Shown here: positions 1-11,702 of the stretch, in pieces
Layout of the letters: each line of letters opens with the position of its first letter
Position numbering within the stretch: the stretch's first letter is position 1
Source of the DNA: Sympetrum striolatum
Taxonomy: Eukaryota > Arthropoda > Insecta > Odonata > Libellulidae
Direction: 5' to 3'
DNA length: 64,000 bases
Assembly (NCBI GenBank): GCA_947579665.1
Contig: OX388352.1
Coordinates: 74,438,113 to 74,502,112 of the forward strand
The notes under the pieces: generated by a model
The model's input: only the letters and a program-made list of their open reading frames with translations
The model's database searches: none
What the model was told of the DNA's origin: nothing
Translations under genes and position numbers: made by a program

Positions 1-594
1 ACCGTAAAAGTCAAAATCGTCGCCAAAACCAGCCTAGTCCTCATCATCACCCAAACCATCATTCATGAACCGACATCATCAGAATATGGGAATAAGACTC
101 AGAGGGAAAAAAAGTTTGCATATGTTGACATCTCAGGCAGCTGACTCCTTTTTATAAATTCCACCGTTAACTCGGTATGGACTTGAAATCCCCGAGCATT
201 CTAGCGAGAAAACGGATTTAGATCGGATTTGGTCGCCAAGGAGTCTGTTTGTTTACTACGAACAAACGTTTACGAAATTTTCGTACATTCATTCGAAGTT
301 CTCGTAATTTAGAATTAAAAGAGATATTACACGACCGAATTTAAAATCTTCATTTGTTTTCCTTTCTTTTGGTATTAATCTCGACTTCGTAAGAACGTTT
401 TTCAAAGTTAATTCCGCTAATAAAATGAAGCCTTCAAGCGGTAAAAAGAACGTGCATCTCTTAGGTAGAATATTTGCCCTAACCTATTGGAAAACCAAGA
501 ATAATCTTCGAAGATGACTTGGTTGTTTTCGTTGGAAACGTACGAATATCAGCGATCCCTTGAATTTCAACTTTCTAATTTGCCTCAAGTGCCT
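1..594. other. Non-coding AT-rich sequence
   Basis: No open reading frame of note, RNA gene or recognisable repeat was seen. The stretch runs into the tandem array that starts near 600. Confidence 0.5.
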
Positions 595-1610
595 CAAAAA
601 AAAAATCCGTGAATCCCTGCAATGCATTCTTATGAGAATACGAGTAGAACGTAGATTGCATTATGCAAGCATTTTCTTAACACAAATGTAAAGTCGACAT
701 CATATTGAGAGGGTCCTCAAAAGTAGAAAAAGTATTGAAAATATTCTTAAAATTCGTTGCAATTTCTCCGTCCGGCATCGAACCCGGGTCATTTGGTGAT
801 ACTTCCTATGTAACACAATAGAAGATCACCATCTCTAACTATGTGTGAAAATTCAAGCATAAAATATTGGCTGCAACTGCCTCAAACGACATCTTTTCCC
901 TTATATTCCTTATGAGAGAATTTTTAATGTGCTCTGGCATCGAACCCAGGAACAGTACGGTCTTATCTATTTTTTTCATAAAACAAATCTTACCATACAT
1001 CTTCTAGCCGAGCACGAACTTCCGATCATTTCGATAAGTGCATCAAAAAAAAATAATGAAAAACTACCTCAATGTATTTTAAAGGGCAGTTTTTTGCATA
1101 GTCCTAGCATCGAACCCAGGATATTTTCTGTAAAAGTCATTAATGGTGTCGATAGATCCTGACCATATCTATCGGCTCCTTGAGTTTTGATTCTCTATCT
1201 ATCCGGGAAGTATTTTTTAAGAATTTCAGAAAATCAAAGCAATGCATTTAAATGGAAAAAATCGGGACTTTGGAGCTCTCTGGAATCGAACCAATGACAC
1301 CTAGGTTCAAAATCGCATTTTTTCTGGCGGTTACACGTTATGGCGAATATGTCCTTAAAAAATTCAAGTCAATGACGCTGGTGGTTTAGCCTGTGAATTA
1401 GTATCCTATCTATCTATCTATCTATATCCTTGAATGAATCCGGAGAAGCATCTATATTTAATAGATACGAGATTTTGGGGCCTTCTGGCATCGAATTCAT
1501 GACAGCTAGGATCAAAATCATGGTCTGAATTCTTCTAGTGGTTACTTGCCGTGGCCAGTATGTCATTCGTAAAATCGGTTGTTATCTTTGAAATGAATAC
1601 GTCTTGTGGA
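595..1610 (-). repeat. Degenerate tandem array with tRNA-like B-box motifs
   Basis: A core matching ggcatcgaaccc or a close variant recurs at 774, 936, 1106, 1282 and 1497, a spacing of 162, 170, 176 and 215 bp. On the minus strand the core reads GGGTTCGATGCC, which fits the RNA polymerase III B-box pattern GGTTCGANNCC. The last two units also share flanks: a gacacctagg/gacagctagg segment followed by a gcggttac/gtggttac segment, about a tRNA-like A-to-B distance away. Units carry A-runs and an (ATCT)n run at about 1406-1427. I infer an old tandem array of tRNA-derived SINE heads. It is too diverged to encode functional tRNAs. Confidence 0.6.
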
Positions 1611-2360
1611 ACGTGATTAGGATTTGTATCCTATATAGGTGCATCTGGAAAATCAGCTATATATAATACATATTTTCTTGGATAATTGATTTCGAATGAT
1701 GTGTGATCAGCCCATTGGTGTCCCCTCGTAACGTGCTGAAAATACATCTTGATTTACAAGCAATGGGTATGAAAACTTCCTTTCATTATAAAAGAGAATT
1801 CGTAAATATACAGAAAGAGGAGTTTCCACAATTTTAAGGCTATTTAGAACGATTTCCTTGTGTAGATCGACAGAAAAGCATCATAAAAATAATAATTCCA
1901 TTACGTAAAAATTACAATATGGTTTATTAGGAATATGGCCCAGTTTCTACTTATTAGTCGATGATGACTATATTATTAATAGAAATCGCATTCTTCATCC
2001 TTTCTGACGCTTCGTGCGATAATTTCTACACAATTTCCAGTGCTTATTGCTACAGTGTGCATTGTTCGTATTAATTAAATATTTATTTTTATGGTTTTTC
2101 ACAATAAGATTGCATTGTTTATCGAATCATGGAAACATCAACTGAATTCCAAAATAATTTTTTCTTCGTGGGAAAAATTCAGGTCTGAAAGGGTTTAGAA
2201 ACCAAAGTGGAATAATTTTAACTTATACATTCTCTCCGATTGCCCAATCACCACTTCGAAATCAAATTATCAATTAAATTCTTTTATTTTTAATAAATAT
2301 TTTAACAATTTCGGACTCATTCTTCGCAATGTCATCTTTACTTTATGTCCTACTTACCTT
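1611..2360. other. Non-coding AT-rich sequence
   Basis: No supported feature. A weak continuation of the preceding array (a gcatctggaaaatcagctatat-like segment near 1641) may be present, but it is too diverged to delimit. Confidence 0.4.
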
Positions 2361-2410
2361 GGTTAGATGGAAGAAGAGACTTTTCAGTCTCGCCTTAATA
2401 AAGCATTACT
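2361..2410 (+). repeat. LINE 3'-tail-like fragment
   Basis: The segment ggttagatggaagaagag followed by an agtctcgcc...taaag stretch aligns with 55583-55640, where the same layout runs directly into an (ATT)n tail. Two such copies 53 kb apart indicate the conserved 3' end of a non-LTR retrotransposon family. This copy lacks the long simple-sequence tail and no coding region precedes it. Confidence 0.45.
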
Positions 2411-3544
2411 TTGCATTCTTCGTCCCATTAATGTAGAGATTGGCTGAGAACTGTGAGAACTGATTATTCTGTATGTTGCTCTCCACATATTTCGGTTCAT
2501 TCTACATCGTAATTGAATAATTGTGTTCTTTGATGCACCACGTTATAACTAGTTAATCAGCAAAGAAAGAGCCTAAAATCTTCATTCTTCGCTTCGATTT
2601 TTTAAAATTCTTAATTTATTTGATTTTGCAATTTTTTTACTTCCATTTAAAGCTAAAATACCAAATATTTTCTCTCGCCTAAAATATGAATCACAAAGGA
2701 AATCTGTAAGAAGAATTAAAACAGGAATTTTTAAAAATCTCATTGAATTTTTAAATATTTAATTCATTAGACGCACAATCTTCTTCAGAGTGATGTTTAT
2801 TGATAATTAATGTTTATACAGAAAATATAATTTACCATTATTTGGGAACAATAAAAAGCCAAACAAGAATGCTTAAAGAATTTTTAAGCTAATTTTATAC
2901 AAGAAAAATACTTAAGTCCTGTGATATGCAAGCACTTGCACGTAAATGTTTACTCAGTTATCTATATATGACCTATCGTTAGAATGAAAGAATTTATGGG
3001 CATTTCTTTGAAACGGAAATCCGCACCTCTTTTAAACCAATTGGTCAATCTAATCATACATGTAGTGTCATTATGGTTTGAATCTGCGACAAACTAGTCC
3101 TAAGCGTCACTAGTATCAATATAATTGTATAATAAAAGGAACAGCACATTTTCATTTTCAATTTGCTTTCTAGACGACTTCTAATTTCCCTTTCTGAAAG
3201 AATCTACCTTAGAAAAGATTATCGCACTAATATTTTGGCCAACTACATCACTATAGCTTTGATGTTATACGTTGAGAGTATGCAGTAATGTAATAATTTA
3301 CTATTTTTAAATAACTTTTCACGTTAAATTTTTCGAATATATTTACTATTATTTGTGACAAACAAGCCTCGCGTAGTGCGGTTTTGTATTCTCTCTTTCT
3401 CGAACGAGCACAATTTTATCGGATGCTGAAGTCGTACTTATTCGATTATTTCTTCCTCAAGCAAATTAACTATGTTATTCAATTATGGTCCTTTAAGACA
3501 TGGCAATAGACAATAATGCCTTAAGAGGGTCGTACATATTAAAT
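2411..3544. other. Non-coding AT-rich sequence
   Basis: Nothing is supported here. The stretch is AT-rich and full of stop codons in every frame. Confidence 0.5.
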
Positions 3545-3818
3545 CATAGGTTCTCAAAGTGTTCCATATAGACTCCTGAGGGTCCTTACTGATTTCCAGG
3601 GGATCCATACCTGGGAGTAAAAAAGGGAGTTCAAAATGTATTTCTGTCTCTGAGAGTGTTTTGGAGTTTTTGGAGTCCCAAATATCCTGTTTAAAAGATA
3701 ATATAGTGAAATTGAAAACATATATGGCTTTTTAATATAACTATTCTATATTACACAGGATAGGGGGTTCAAAGAAAATTAAAAGTGGTCCACAGGAAAA
3801 CAAGTTTGGGAACCTATG
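3545..3818. mobile_element. hAT-type MITE (274 bp)
   Basis: The left end starts CATAGGTTCTCAAA and the reverse complement of the right end starts CATAGGTTCCCAAAC, giving terminal inverted repeats of about 15 bp. These resemble the CAGNGGTTCNCAAAC ends typical of hAT elements. The flanking 8-mers, TATTAAAT at 3537-3544 and AGTTAAAT at 3819-3826, agree at 6 of 8 positions, as expected for an old 8-bp target duplication. The internal sequence (bggtcc-rich near 3590-3605 and ggtccacagg near 3787) is also hAT-like. There is no room for a transposase, so the copy is non-autonomous. Confidence 0.75.
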
Positions 3819-6800
3819 AGTTAAATAAAGTGCTTTAGTTCCAAAAGAGAACAAGGAGAGCTGCTGATGGTATCAGTGTCAAAATATAAAACGTTATTTA
3901 AAATCAAACATGCCTCTGGTGCTCTCTTCCGCACATTCTTGTGGTTCTTAGAACTTGTTGACGAACCCTGCAATGGCATTGACAATATATTTGGGATGTT
4001 TCTGAAAGAAACAATAATTTACTGCCAATTAGAAAGTAGACAAGATAAATTTATTTTGTCCTGATATAGTATTAAAATGATGCCACAATTGCCAGTTAGA
4101 GCTTAATTTAGACTAATTTTCGATAATTAACTTCTTCGAAAGAAAACGACTAGTAGATAATTGGGGATTAAAGTGGATAATAGGGGATAAAGTGCGTTCT
4201 AATGTATTTTATTTCAAATTTTAAATGTTTTCTAACGCATTTTAACGGCAAACTTTTGATAGATCTTCTAAATTCATTGCATTCATTCATATCTTTCTAT
4301 CAACTCACGTAGCAACTGCTGTGCATGTTTCTTGAAATAGAAGAAAATTGTACATCCAAACCGATTTTCTCAAGTGTTGAAGAAATTATCAAGAATTTTC
4401 TCTCTAGCTATCATTCATTTATTCATCTGTTCATTCACTTGCAATTAAAGCATTTATTTACTATTGAAACGGTAACTTGTTCGCCAAAGAAATAGGACTT
4501 GAATTTTCGACATTTGAAACTCCTTTTGGAAAATTATATAAAGAGATATTCTTAATAAATTTATTCCCGACTTATTAGTTTAATTCGGGATAATTCATGC
4601 AGTAACTTCGTTAGAGCAGCATTCAAAACGTTGGATTCCTTGAATCCTGCTGTAGAGAACTCAGAATGTCTTGCATTCCAACCAAGCAAATTCGAATAGA
4701 TTTGCCTCCTGCTGATTAGCGATCAGTCGCAATGAGTTACAAGCTCCGATATTAAATATGTCGACTATTTAGGCACATCCTCATTCCATTAGTGTAGTTT
4801 TTCACTTTTTAAAAGAGATAATTTTGCTAATTGTTCAGATCTGAATCCACACCTTTCAATCATATCACATCTTATCAGACAATGAAAAATAAAAAAGATT
4901 ATAAAAGGATTAACTTATAATACATCAACAATCTATAAGTCAGATCGGAGCATAAAGAGATTTTACGGAAATATATCCATGTGACCATAAGAATTAATAT
5001 TTATAATTTACGACCTAAAATTCCAGTATTTTGTTTAGATGCTATGTACTCCTATATAATAATAAGGTAATAAAGCTACCTTCAATTAGTATCCGCAATA
5101 TGTTCTCAAATAAAAGAATTTTAAACGATCATCTTCGAAAGTAAAAGATTTTTAGAAAATAATACGCCTTCTATCGCAATTTTTGAAATGCTTGGACATT
5201 AAGCTGAAACTGTCATTCGTACTGTTTTAATTGTTCACATAAGTAAGTTCATATAAGTAAGAGTAGCCGTATTATATGTAATAGTGGTTGAAATCAGAAT
5301 TTTTCCAACGGTAATTATATATTTAATTAACGTTGCTACAAAATGTATACGTTGGCTTCATACTCGATGTCACGAATTAGTATATGCTAAATTTTGAGTA
5401 AACATAAAGTCGTCAAAACGTTACAAATAAAGTTATCCATATTAAAAATCTTTTAGAAGAATTATTATGTTTCTTGTCAGGAGCAAAAGGAACGGGTTCG
5501 ACGGTGGGTACTATAGTACAACCAGAACAAAACGGAAATTTGAAATTTCCATTGAGCTATTAATGAACTAGATGCGAAAATAATCGCGGTTGGATACCCT
5601 GAAAGAGCATTGCAAACATAGACATAGAAATTCTGCGGATAAATATTGGAATTCGTTCACTTACTATCTCCACACATTATTTAACGTAAAGATAAGGTAT
5701 GCATTCATACATTAACTGCCATAAATTCTTCGACATAATATTGTCGGAAAGCACCATTATCGTTGCACAAAGAACGGAAGAATTTTCCTCTTTTACATCA
5801 CCAAGAAGTGTGAATTGTAAACGAGAATGGGGGAAAAGAGTCATGAATTGACTTTTTCCGTTACTGAGTTGTGTATGGCAGTGGTTGCATCGCCTAGAGT
5901 TTGAGAATCGGGTTTTTACGACATGCTCACCTCATGCCGCAAACACCGATCGTAAAAGACAATTCCAAACTCCCGTACTGCTTACCATGCCTCCTTACAA
6001 CTTATCGCGTAGGCGATCCAGAAATCTTAATGCGACGTGAGTACTATACGATTTAAAATTCGTCAACGAACTAAGAAAGTTGGCAAAAAGATCGCGTGAA
6101 TGTGACTGGGTATCGCACCCTGATTATATCTGGATTTCATTCAGTAAAAACACATAAGTTTGTTCTCTGCCGCCACCGGTTTAAACCGAGCTCCGAACAG
6201 GAAATTTTCCGTTCAACTTTACATGTAATATTATTTTAGAGTTATCTACGTGATTTTAAATAAGTGATATATGTTTTTAAAATGTAAATTTTAGTTTGTG
6301 AGTTGTAACTCATCGTAATACACGATATATAACTCATTTTACAATCAATTATAACGCGATGCGAAGCAAAATCCACAACGGCTACCAGCTTCGTTTGAGG
6401 TTAAAGAGCTTAATTTCCGAATTGGTTTTCTCTTCGGCAAAAAAACGTGTATTTTTTTCTAAATAGCGTTAGGTGGTTATCATAGGTGCTTTCCAATAGT
6501 TCACTTCGAGGAAAATATTTCTCTTGTCTCATTCATTTGCCAATTCTCCAATAGTCATTGGCTTTAGCTGATTTTTGACAATTTCGATTCCTATTCTTTG
6601 GTCCTTAAGTTTCTTTAATTCTCAATTTCGACAGAAATAAAATGATTTTTAGATTTTCTACGGATACTATATCCCGTGTTGCTCTCCCTCAATTGCAAGT
6701 GGAAAGTGTTTTCTGTGGTGGTCTCTCGAAAGAGTTTCTTTCCATATCGCACATTAAGGATCCTTTCTCTATAATTATCGTTAACACTGCCGTGCTCTTG

Positions 6801-9789
6801 TGTAAAAACGGTTGAACCAATTCTGATTGTGGTAAAAAATCTTCAGCATTATCTTTCACGACATTAAAACATCCTGAGAAAGATCAAATGAAATAGGTAG
6901 TATAAATAATGACATTCTCAAGAACGGACTTTTGGTGTTAATAGAGCGTTTACATTTATTGATGCGATATAAATTATTTCTCTCATATATACTGATAGTA
7001 AATTTGCAACAGAGCCTCGTCTGTATATTGGAGGAATTTTGAAATTTTATAAATTTTATAAATTTTTGTCTTTCTGTCTGCTGCAGTATCAGGCCTCAAA
7101 TTTTGATAAGTCGACAGGAAGGAAATGAACTTCGTGGAGTGACAGTTAGGATACTTCTTATCCGGATAAGTTGCATTTTTCAATGTAGAAATAGATCACA
7201 ATGAGTGGGGATAAGTATTGAGCTGAAGTGACATTAAAGGGAATGGTGGTATTAATTTAAGGGTAGATGCTGAATAGATACGAGACAGAGTGTAGCTGAG
7301 GAACTGCAAATCCCTCTTAAATCTCGATAAATTTTTCGTTGCACACGTTTTCCACGCAACGAGATCATTTTCAAGAATAGCAAAACCGCAGTTTACAAAA
7401 CATATTAATTTGCGACTTTCAATATGTTCTCTTTCGAAGTGCTTGAATTTCACCGCGTGGGGGAGACCTGGGCAGGTTGACACAGTTTTTCAATAATTAA
7501 AGTTAAGTTCAAAATTTGCAGTTTCCATTTCTATTCCTAAATTAAATAAATAAGGATCATTGTATTACCTTAAGGCTAGTTTCCCTGAGCAGAAATTTTA
7601 TAAGGATTCATTTTCATATCTTCAATAATACATTTTTTCCCCATTTTATGAGAACTTATATACAAAATAGGGATTTTAATTGAAAATTTTCCTTTTCCAT
7701 AACATGTCCGATTGGTTTATGCTAAGATGAGAGATGTTTCTCTTCTGTTGGAATAGCAAATATATATTTAATCCTACATCTACTTTTTCCGTTGATAACT
7801 AACGGATACAACGTATTTGAAGCTTATTTTAATATAAGGCTTATTTTCATATTGTAATATATTACATTAATTATTTAATAATGATTGATTAAAAATAACA
7901 ATAGGTACATTAAAGCAAAGAAAAGAGCCTGGTTTATCATAAAAAATACTCTTTAATGAAATATTCATTCAAAGATGTAATAAATATGTATGTTTTTAAT
8001 CCCTCAGTGATGGTGGACATGGTTGCAGCTCCGTAAGCGGCAGATTGCTTTCAGGAGTTAGCCCTTATGAGGAAATTTTAAGTAAGTGAGAGTTAACTTT
8101 AAATCAATTCAGCTCTTTTAATATGTTAACATTTTTATTTCTTATACATTTTATAAAATGAATATGGCTGATAAGGCTATTAAATTCATAAAAATTGATG
8201 AAGCATCGTAGATTATGAAATTCCTCGAAAAAATGAAAACAACTTTGAGAACAGTCGTGTTCGATAAAACAATCTCGATGTAGATTACGGCATCAATGCA
8301 CAAATAGTTTACTCGACCATGAACTGAAACTAAAATTTATCTTCTGTGAATATTTCACTATGTTGAGCATCGCAAATGAATAAGCCGGCAATTTTCACCG
8401 CGTGTGATATGTGATGCATGAATTAAGTTCGTTACTATCTCTGATCTTCAGCAGTCATTCATATCGAAGTAACTTCGTGATTTTAGGAGGAAGATGTGAA
8501 CCCATTGCGTTGAAAGAGCGAGTAAATAAGGCAAACTTCCGAGGGCTCTAATTAAACTAAACTTCGATGATTTATACGAGTTATCCCGCGTTATTTTGCT
8601 CGGAGAGACGTAAATGTCTTGGTGTCAATTAGGGCTATCCGTGACTCTCCAGAGATTTCAGGGATTGGAAGAGAATATAAAGCTTTAATCCGACGGCTTC
8701 TATACTTAGGAATCGGAATTAAAGGGAACCTGCAGATAATTAGCTTAAGGAAGCCTCTTCTTCCGTGGTTAAAAAAATACAGAGCATCGCGTACAAACTG
8801 GACTCTTCACTAAATGCAATGAGAGGTATCATAAAAGTTCATTTTCACATGATCACATCTATGAATCAAGAATAATTTATAATCTTTTTCGTTCGCATTC
8901 CTCCGCGGTTGACTTTTAAGGCTATATAATATACCATGTACTCATGCGTATACGCTGATCCTCCAATTATCATAGGTATTTTCTATGGTTTTTATTCGTG
9001 ACTTATCCATTATTTCAAATGATAATCGTTATGAAGTTGTACATAGCCGATTCAGGTTTCGATCATTCTCAAATCTCAGCCAAGGCAGTGCATAAAAGAG
9101 ATTTCGTAGATGCACTTCTCTTTTCTCGAGTAACATATTTTATGTGACTAATTATAGAAAAGTCTTTACCATTCATCATAACATTCATAAGATAGACTTT
9201 ACCATTCATCGAAACATTTTAAAGTTCTGTAAATGTGAATAAGGCCATAAGCAGGAATAACGCGATTTCTATAGCATAGATCTAATTGTCAGAAATCAAT
9301 TTCTCGACTTACTTTCAGCTATTTAGCATTTAGCTTTAGAGGCACGACAGAAGAAACGAATTGCTGCTACTGGTTATGATAACTTTCTCTTCCCCCTCTT
9401 CTTAATAGGCTCTATGTCTGTTCAATCTTCATAATGCATATTAAGTAAAGGGCTAAGGCAACTTTGCACATTAGAGCGTGCACCCAGGAAAATTCCCATT
9501 GAAAAACGGACTCGAAAAATGTAAAAAAGGTCCGTTTTTCATGCACAAAGATATTAAAAAAAACTTACGATTGTTATGACTTTAACAAATGATACCAAAG
9601 GAATACCAAGTAATATTCCTTATCTGTTTTGAAATATCTTAACGCTTATTAATTTAAAATAGGAAACCAGGAAAACATTTCTAGACTTAAAAAAATCCCT
9701 AAAAGCAATTTGCGAAACTCAAATTACTGATCTAATTCCCATTTTTCCATAAACCCTTCTCCTGCAAATATGGCATCTCGAAAACTTCT
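3819..9789. other. Six-kilobase non-coding AT-rich stretch
   Basis: No gene, RNA or recognisable repeat could be supported. The longest frames are short, for example 95 codons on the minus strand at 7196-7483. They show no domain, no family resemblance and no flanking splice pattern that I would trust. The stretch is probably intergenic or intronic DNA upstream of the zinc-finger gene. Confidence 0.5.
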
Positions 9790-11640
9790 TCCAGAATTTG
9801 CTGCTGCGAATGAAATGGGAGATTGAGAGTCGCCTTGTCAGACTCACTTCTCAATCTTGAATTCAGCGGTCTCTTATACAGCATTACAAATTTTGCACGT
9901 AGGGAAGTTACTTGAAGGCTTGTCCACAGTCCACAAAGCAGAGTACGAGTGGCATCTCGTACTCATTTTATTCGTTGATAAGCGTATGGGTGGGGTCCAT
10001 AGTGCCTAAGCCTACCCAGAATCCAGCTTGTTCCAAAGGCTGTGTGGAAGACAAGATTGTCCTCAGATTTTCCGCTATTTTCCTCATAAATGTTTTGTAT
10101 GCAACTGGAAGGATAGGTGGTATATGGGGCGATAATTCTTCAAATCTTCCTTGCTTCCTCTCTTGCGCAGAAGGGTAATCCTTAATTAGTCAATTAGTGA
10201 ATGACTGCGCGAAAATGGGAGCAATATCTGTTGCACCAGCTTTTAGATGCTATGCCATAACACATCTGCTCCTCCTGCTTTCCCATTCTTCATCTGCTTG
10301 ATCTCCACCATTACCTCTTCTGGACAAATCGAGAGGGGGTATTATGTGAATTAGGTTTCCTCTTGAGTCTCCACTTCGATAGTTTCTTTATTATTGCATA
10401 TTTTGCTGAAACAATTAGATACTCTCCGTAGTTGCTGAGTCACCTCTTTTCCTCCCTCTCGCAAAATGCTGAATTGTCTTTTTTATGCTTTAATTGTTGT
10501 ATCTAAACTCTTGCGTAACTTTTTCATTGAAATGCCTTCTTTGATTCTCACTCTGATGGCTTTGCAGAGCTTGGTGTGTTCAATGGCATCTCTTGGTGTG
10601 ACTGAATTCTTCAGCTCCTTTATCGTTTCATCCTTTGCCGTGTTCAATCACTGACCTTCTATCCTTCGGTCTTTATGGTATACTAGCTACTTCTTCATTC
10701 ACTTTCATCACAACCTCTATTACCTTGGTTTCCAGCTCATCCTCTGGAAGTGTTGAGAATATTTTGTCTAGTTCCAGCTGAAACTCCTTATTACATTATA
10801 GTAGTTTACTGATTCTTTTGTCATGCTACCTACCTGTAAGAAAAAAATATTCCTCTTTTTAATTCTTTCAATCAATCTCAATTATTCCAATTTTTCCACA
10901 ATTCAGTTCCGTCAATCTTCATACTGCATCTTACAAATTCAAGATTTCTTAATTTGTTTTTGTGTAAAGTTTGTTTACTAATATGTAGTTTATTTCATAT
11001 TTTGTTCCGTTGCGACCTTTCCTCGTCTACTTTCTTGAAGAATTCTTCTTAAACTACGTATTTGTTACATACATGTTGGTGCATTCTGCAATTTTTTTCT
11101 CTGGCGCAGTTCACTTTGTCCTACGATAGTGTCAGCTTTCCGATGCCCTACACGAGTCTTAAATCGTCCATTATGATTTTATACAAGTGGCCGTCTCTGT
11201 CATCTTCAGTGATGAGAGATTGGTAAAAGTTTACAATTTCCTCTTCGCATCTTGCAGCTGTTAGTGCGTAGAATTGGATGATCTCACCACAGTAACGCTC
11301 ATTTGTCTCTTGTTTGAGTTTGCAAATTCTATCAGATACACCTTTTTTCACCACCACCAAGCATTTAAAGTATCTAAATCTTCCAATATTTGTATCCATC
11401 CATTAGAATAAATGGCCTTCCTCAGTTCTAGTAATTCTTCTGGTTTTCTGCTGACTTTGCTGAGACCGATGACATCCAATTTTATCTTTTCTGCTTCATT
11501 CAGTAGCTACAGCTGTCGAACTTCGCTCTTCAAACTGATGCAGTTGTAAGTCACGAATTGCAGGATAGTCCTTTTCTTCATGTTGGACCTCTTTAATATC
11601 ACCACCTCCCGGACATCAGAATGGGTGATGCTTTAACGTC
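9790..11640 (-). mobile_element. Decayed non-LTR retrotransposon (APE endonuclease plus reverse transcriptase)
   Basis: Read on the minus strand, pieces of one LINE protein appear in the correct order but in shifted frames. Near 11540-11400 is an endonuclease start that includes LLNEAEKIKLDVIGLS. An open frame at 11399-11148 contains IIQFYALTAARCEEEIVNFY and ends in an IIMDDL segment, where intact relatives have a GDFN-like endonuclease motif. A linker around 10800-10690 contains EDELETKVIEVVMKVNEEVA. Further on come EEVMVEIKQMKNGKAGGAD near 10330-10260 and the RT motif A region EYEMPLVLCFVDCGQAF near 9970-9915. Frameshifts and stops interrupt it and the rest of the RT is missing, so the copy is dead. 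It resembles the LINE ORFs often annotated in insects as craniofacial development protein 2-like. The exact clade is inference, and the ends are approximate. Confidence 0.8.
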
Positions 11641-11689
11641 CGGATGAATTTCCATTGCAGAAGCTCATCATGGTACTTATACTTGTATT

Positions 11690-11702
11690 GGGGGGGGGGG
11701 GG
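11690..11702. repeat. Poly(G) run of 13
   Basis: A run of 13 G residues lies just upstream (minus-strand sense) of the LINE relic. It is prone to length error in sequencing and assembly. Confidence 0.8.

Noticed and set aside
929..1162. 77-codon plus-strand ORF.
   Set aside because: It starts with GTG, lies inside the degenerate tandem array and spans two repeat cores.
9912..10178. 88-codon plus-strand ORF.
   Set aside because: It is antisense to the reverse-transcriptase remnant, which reads coherently on the minus strand.
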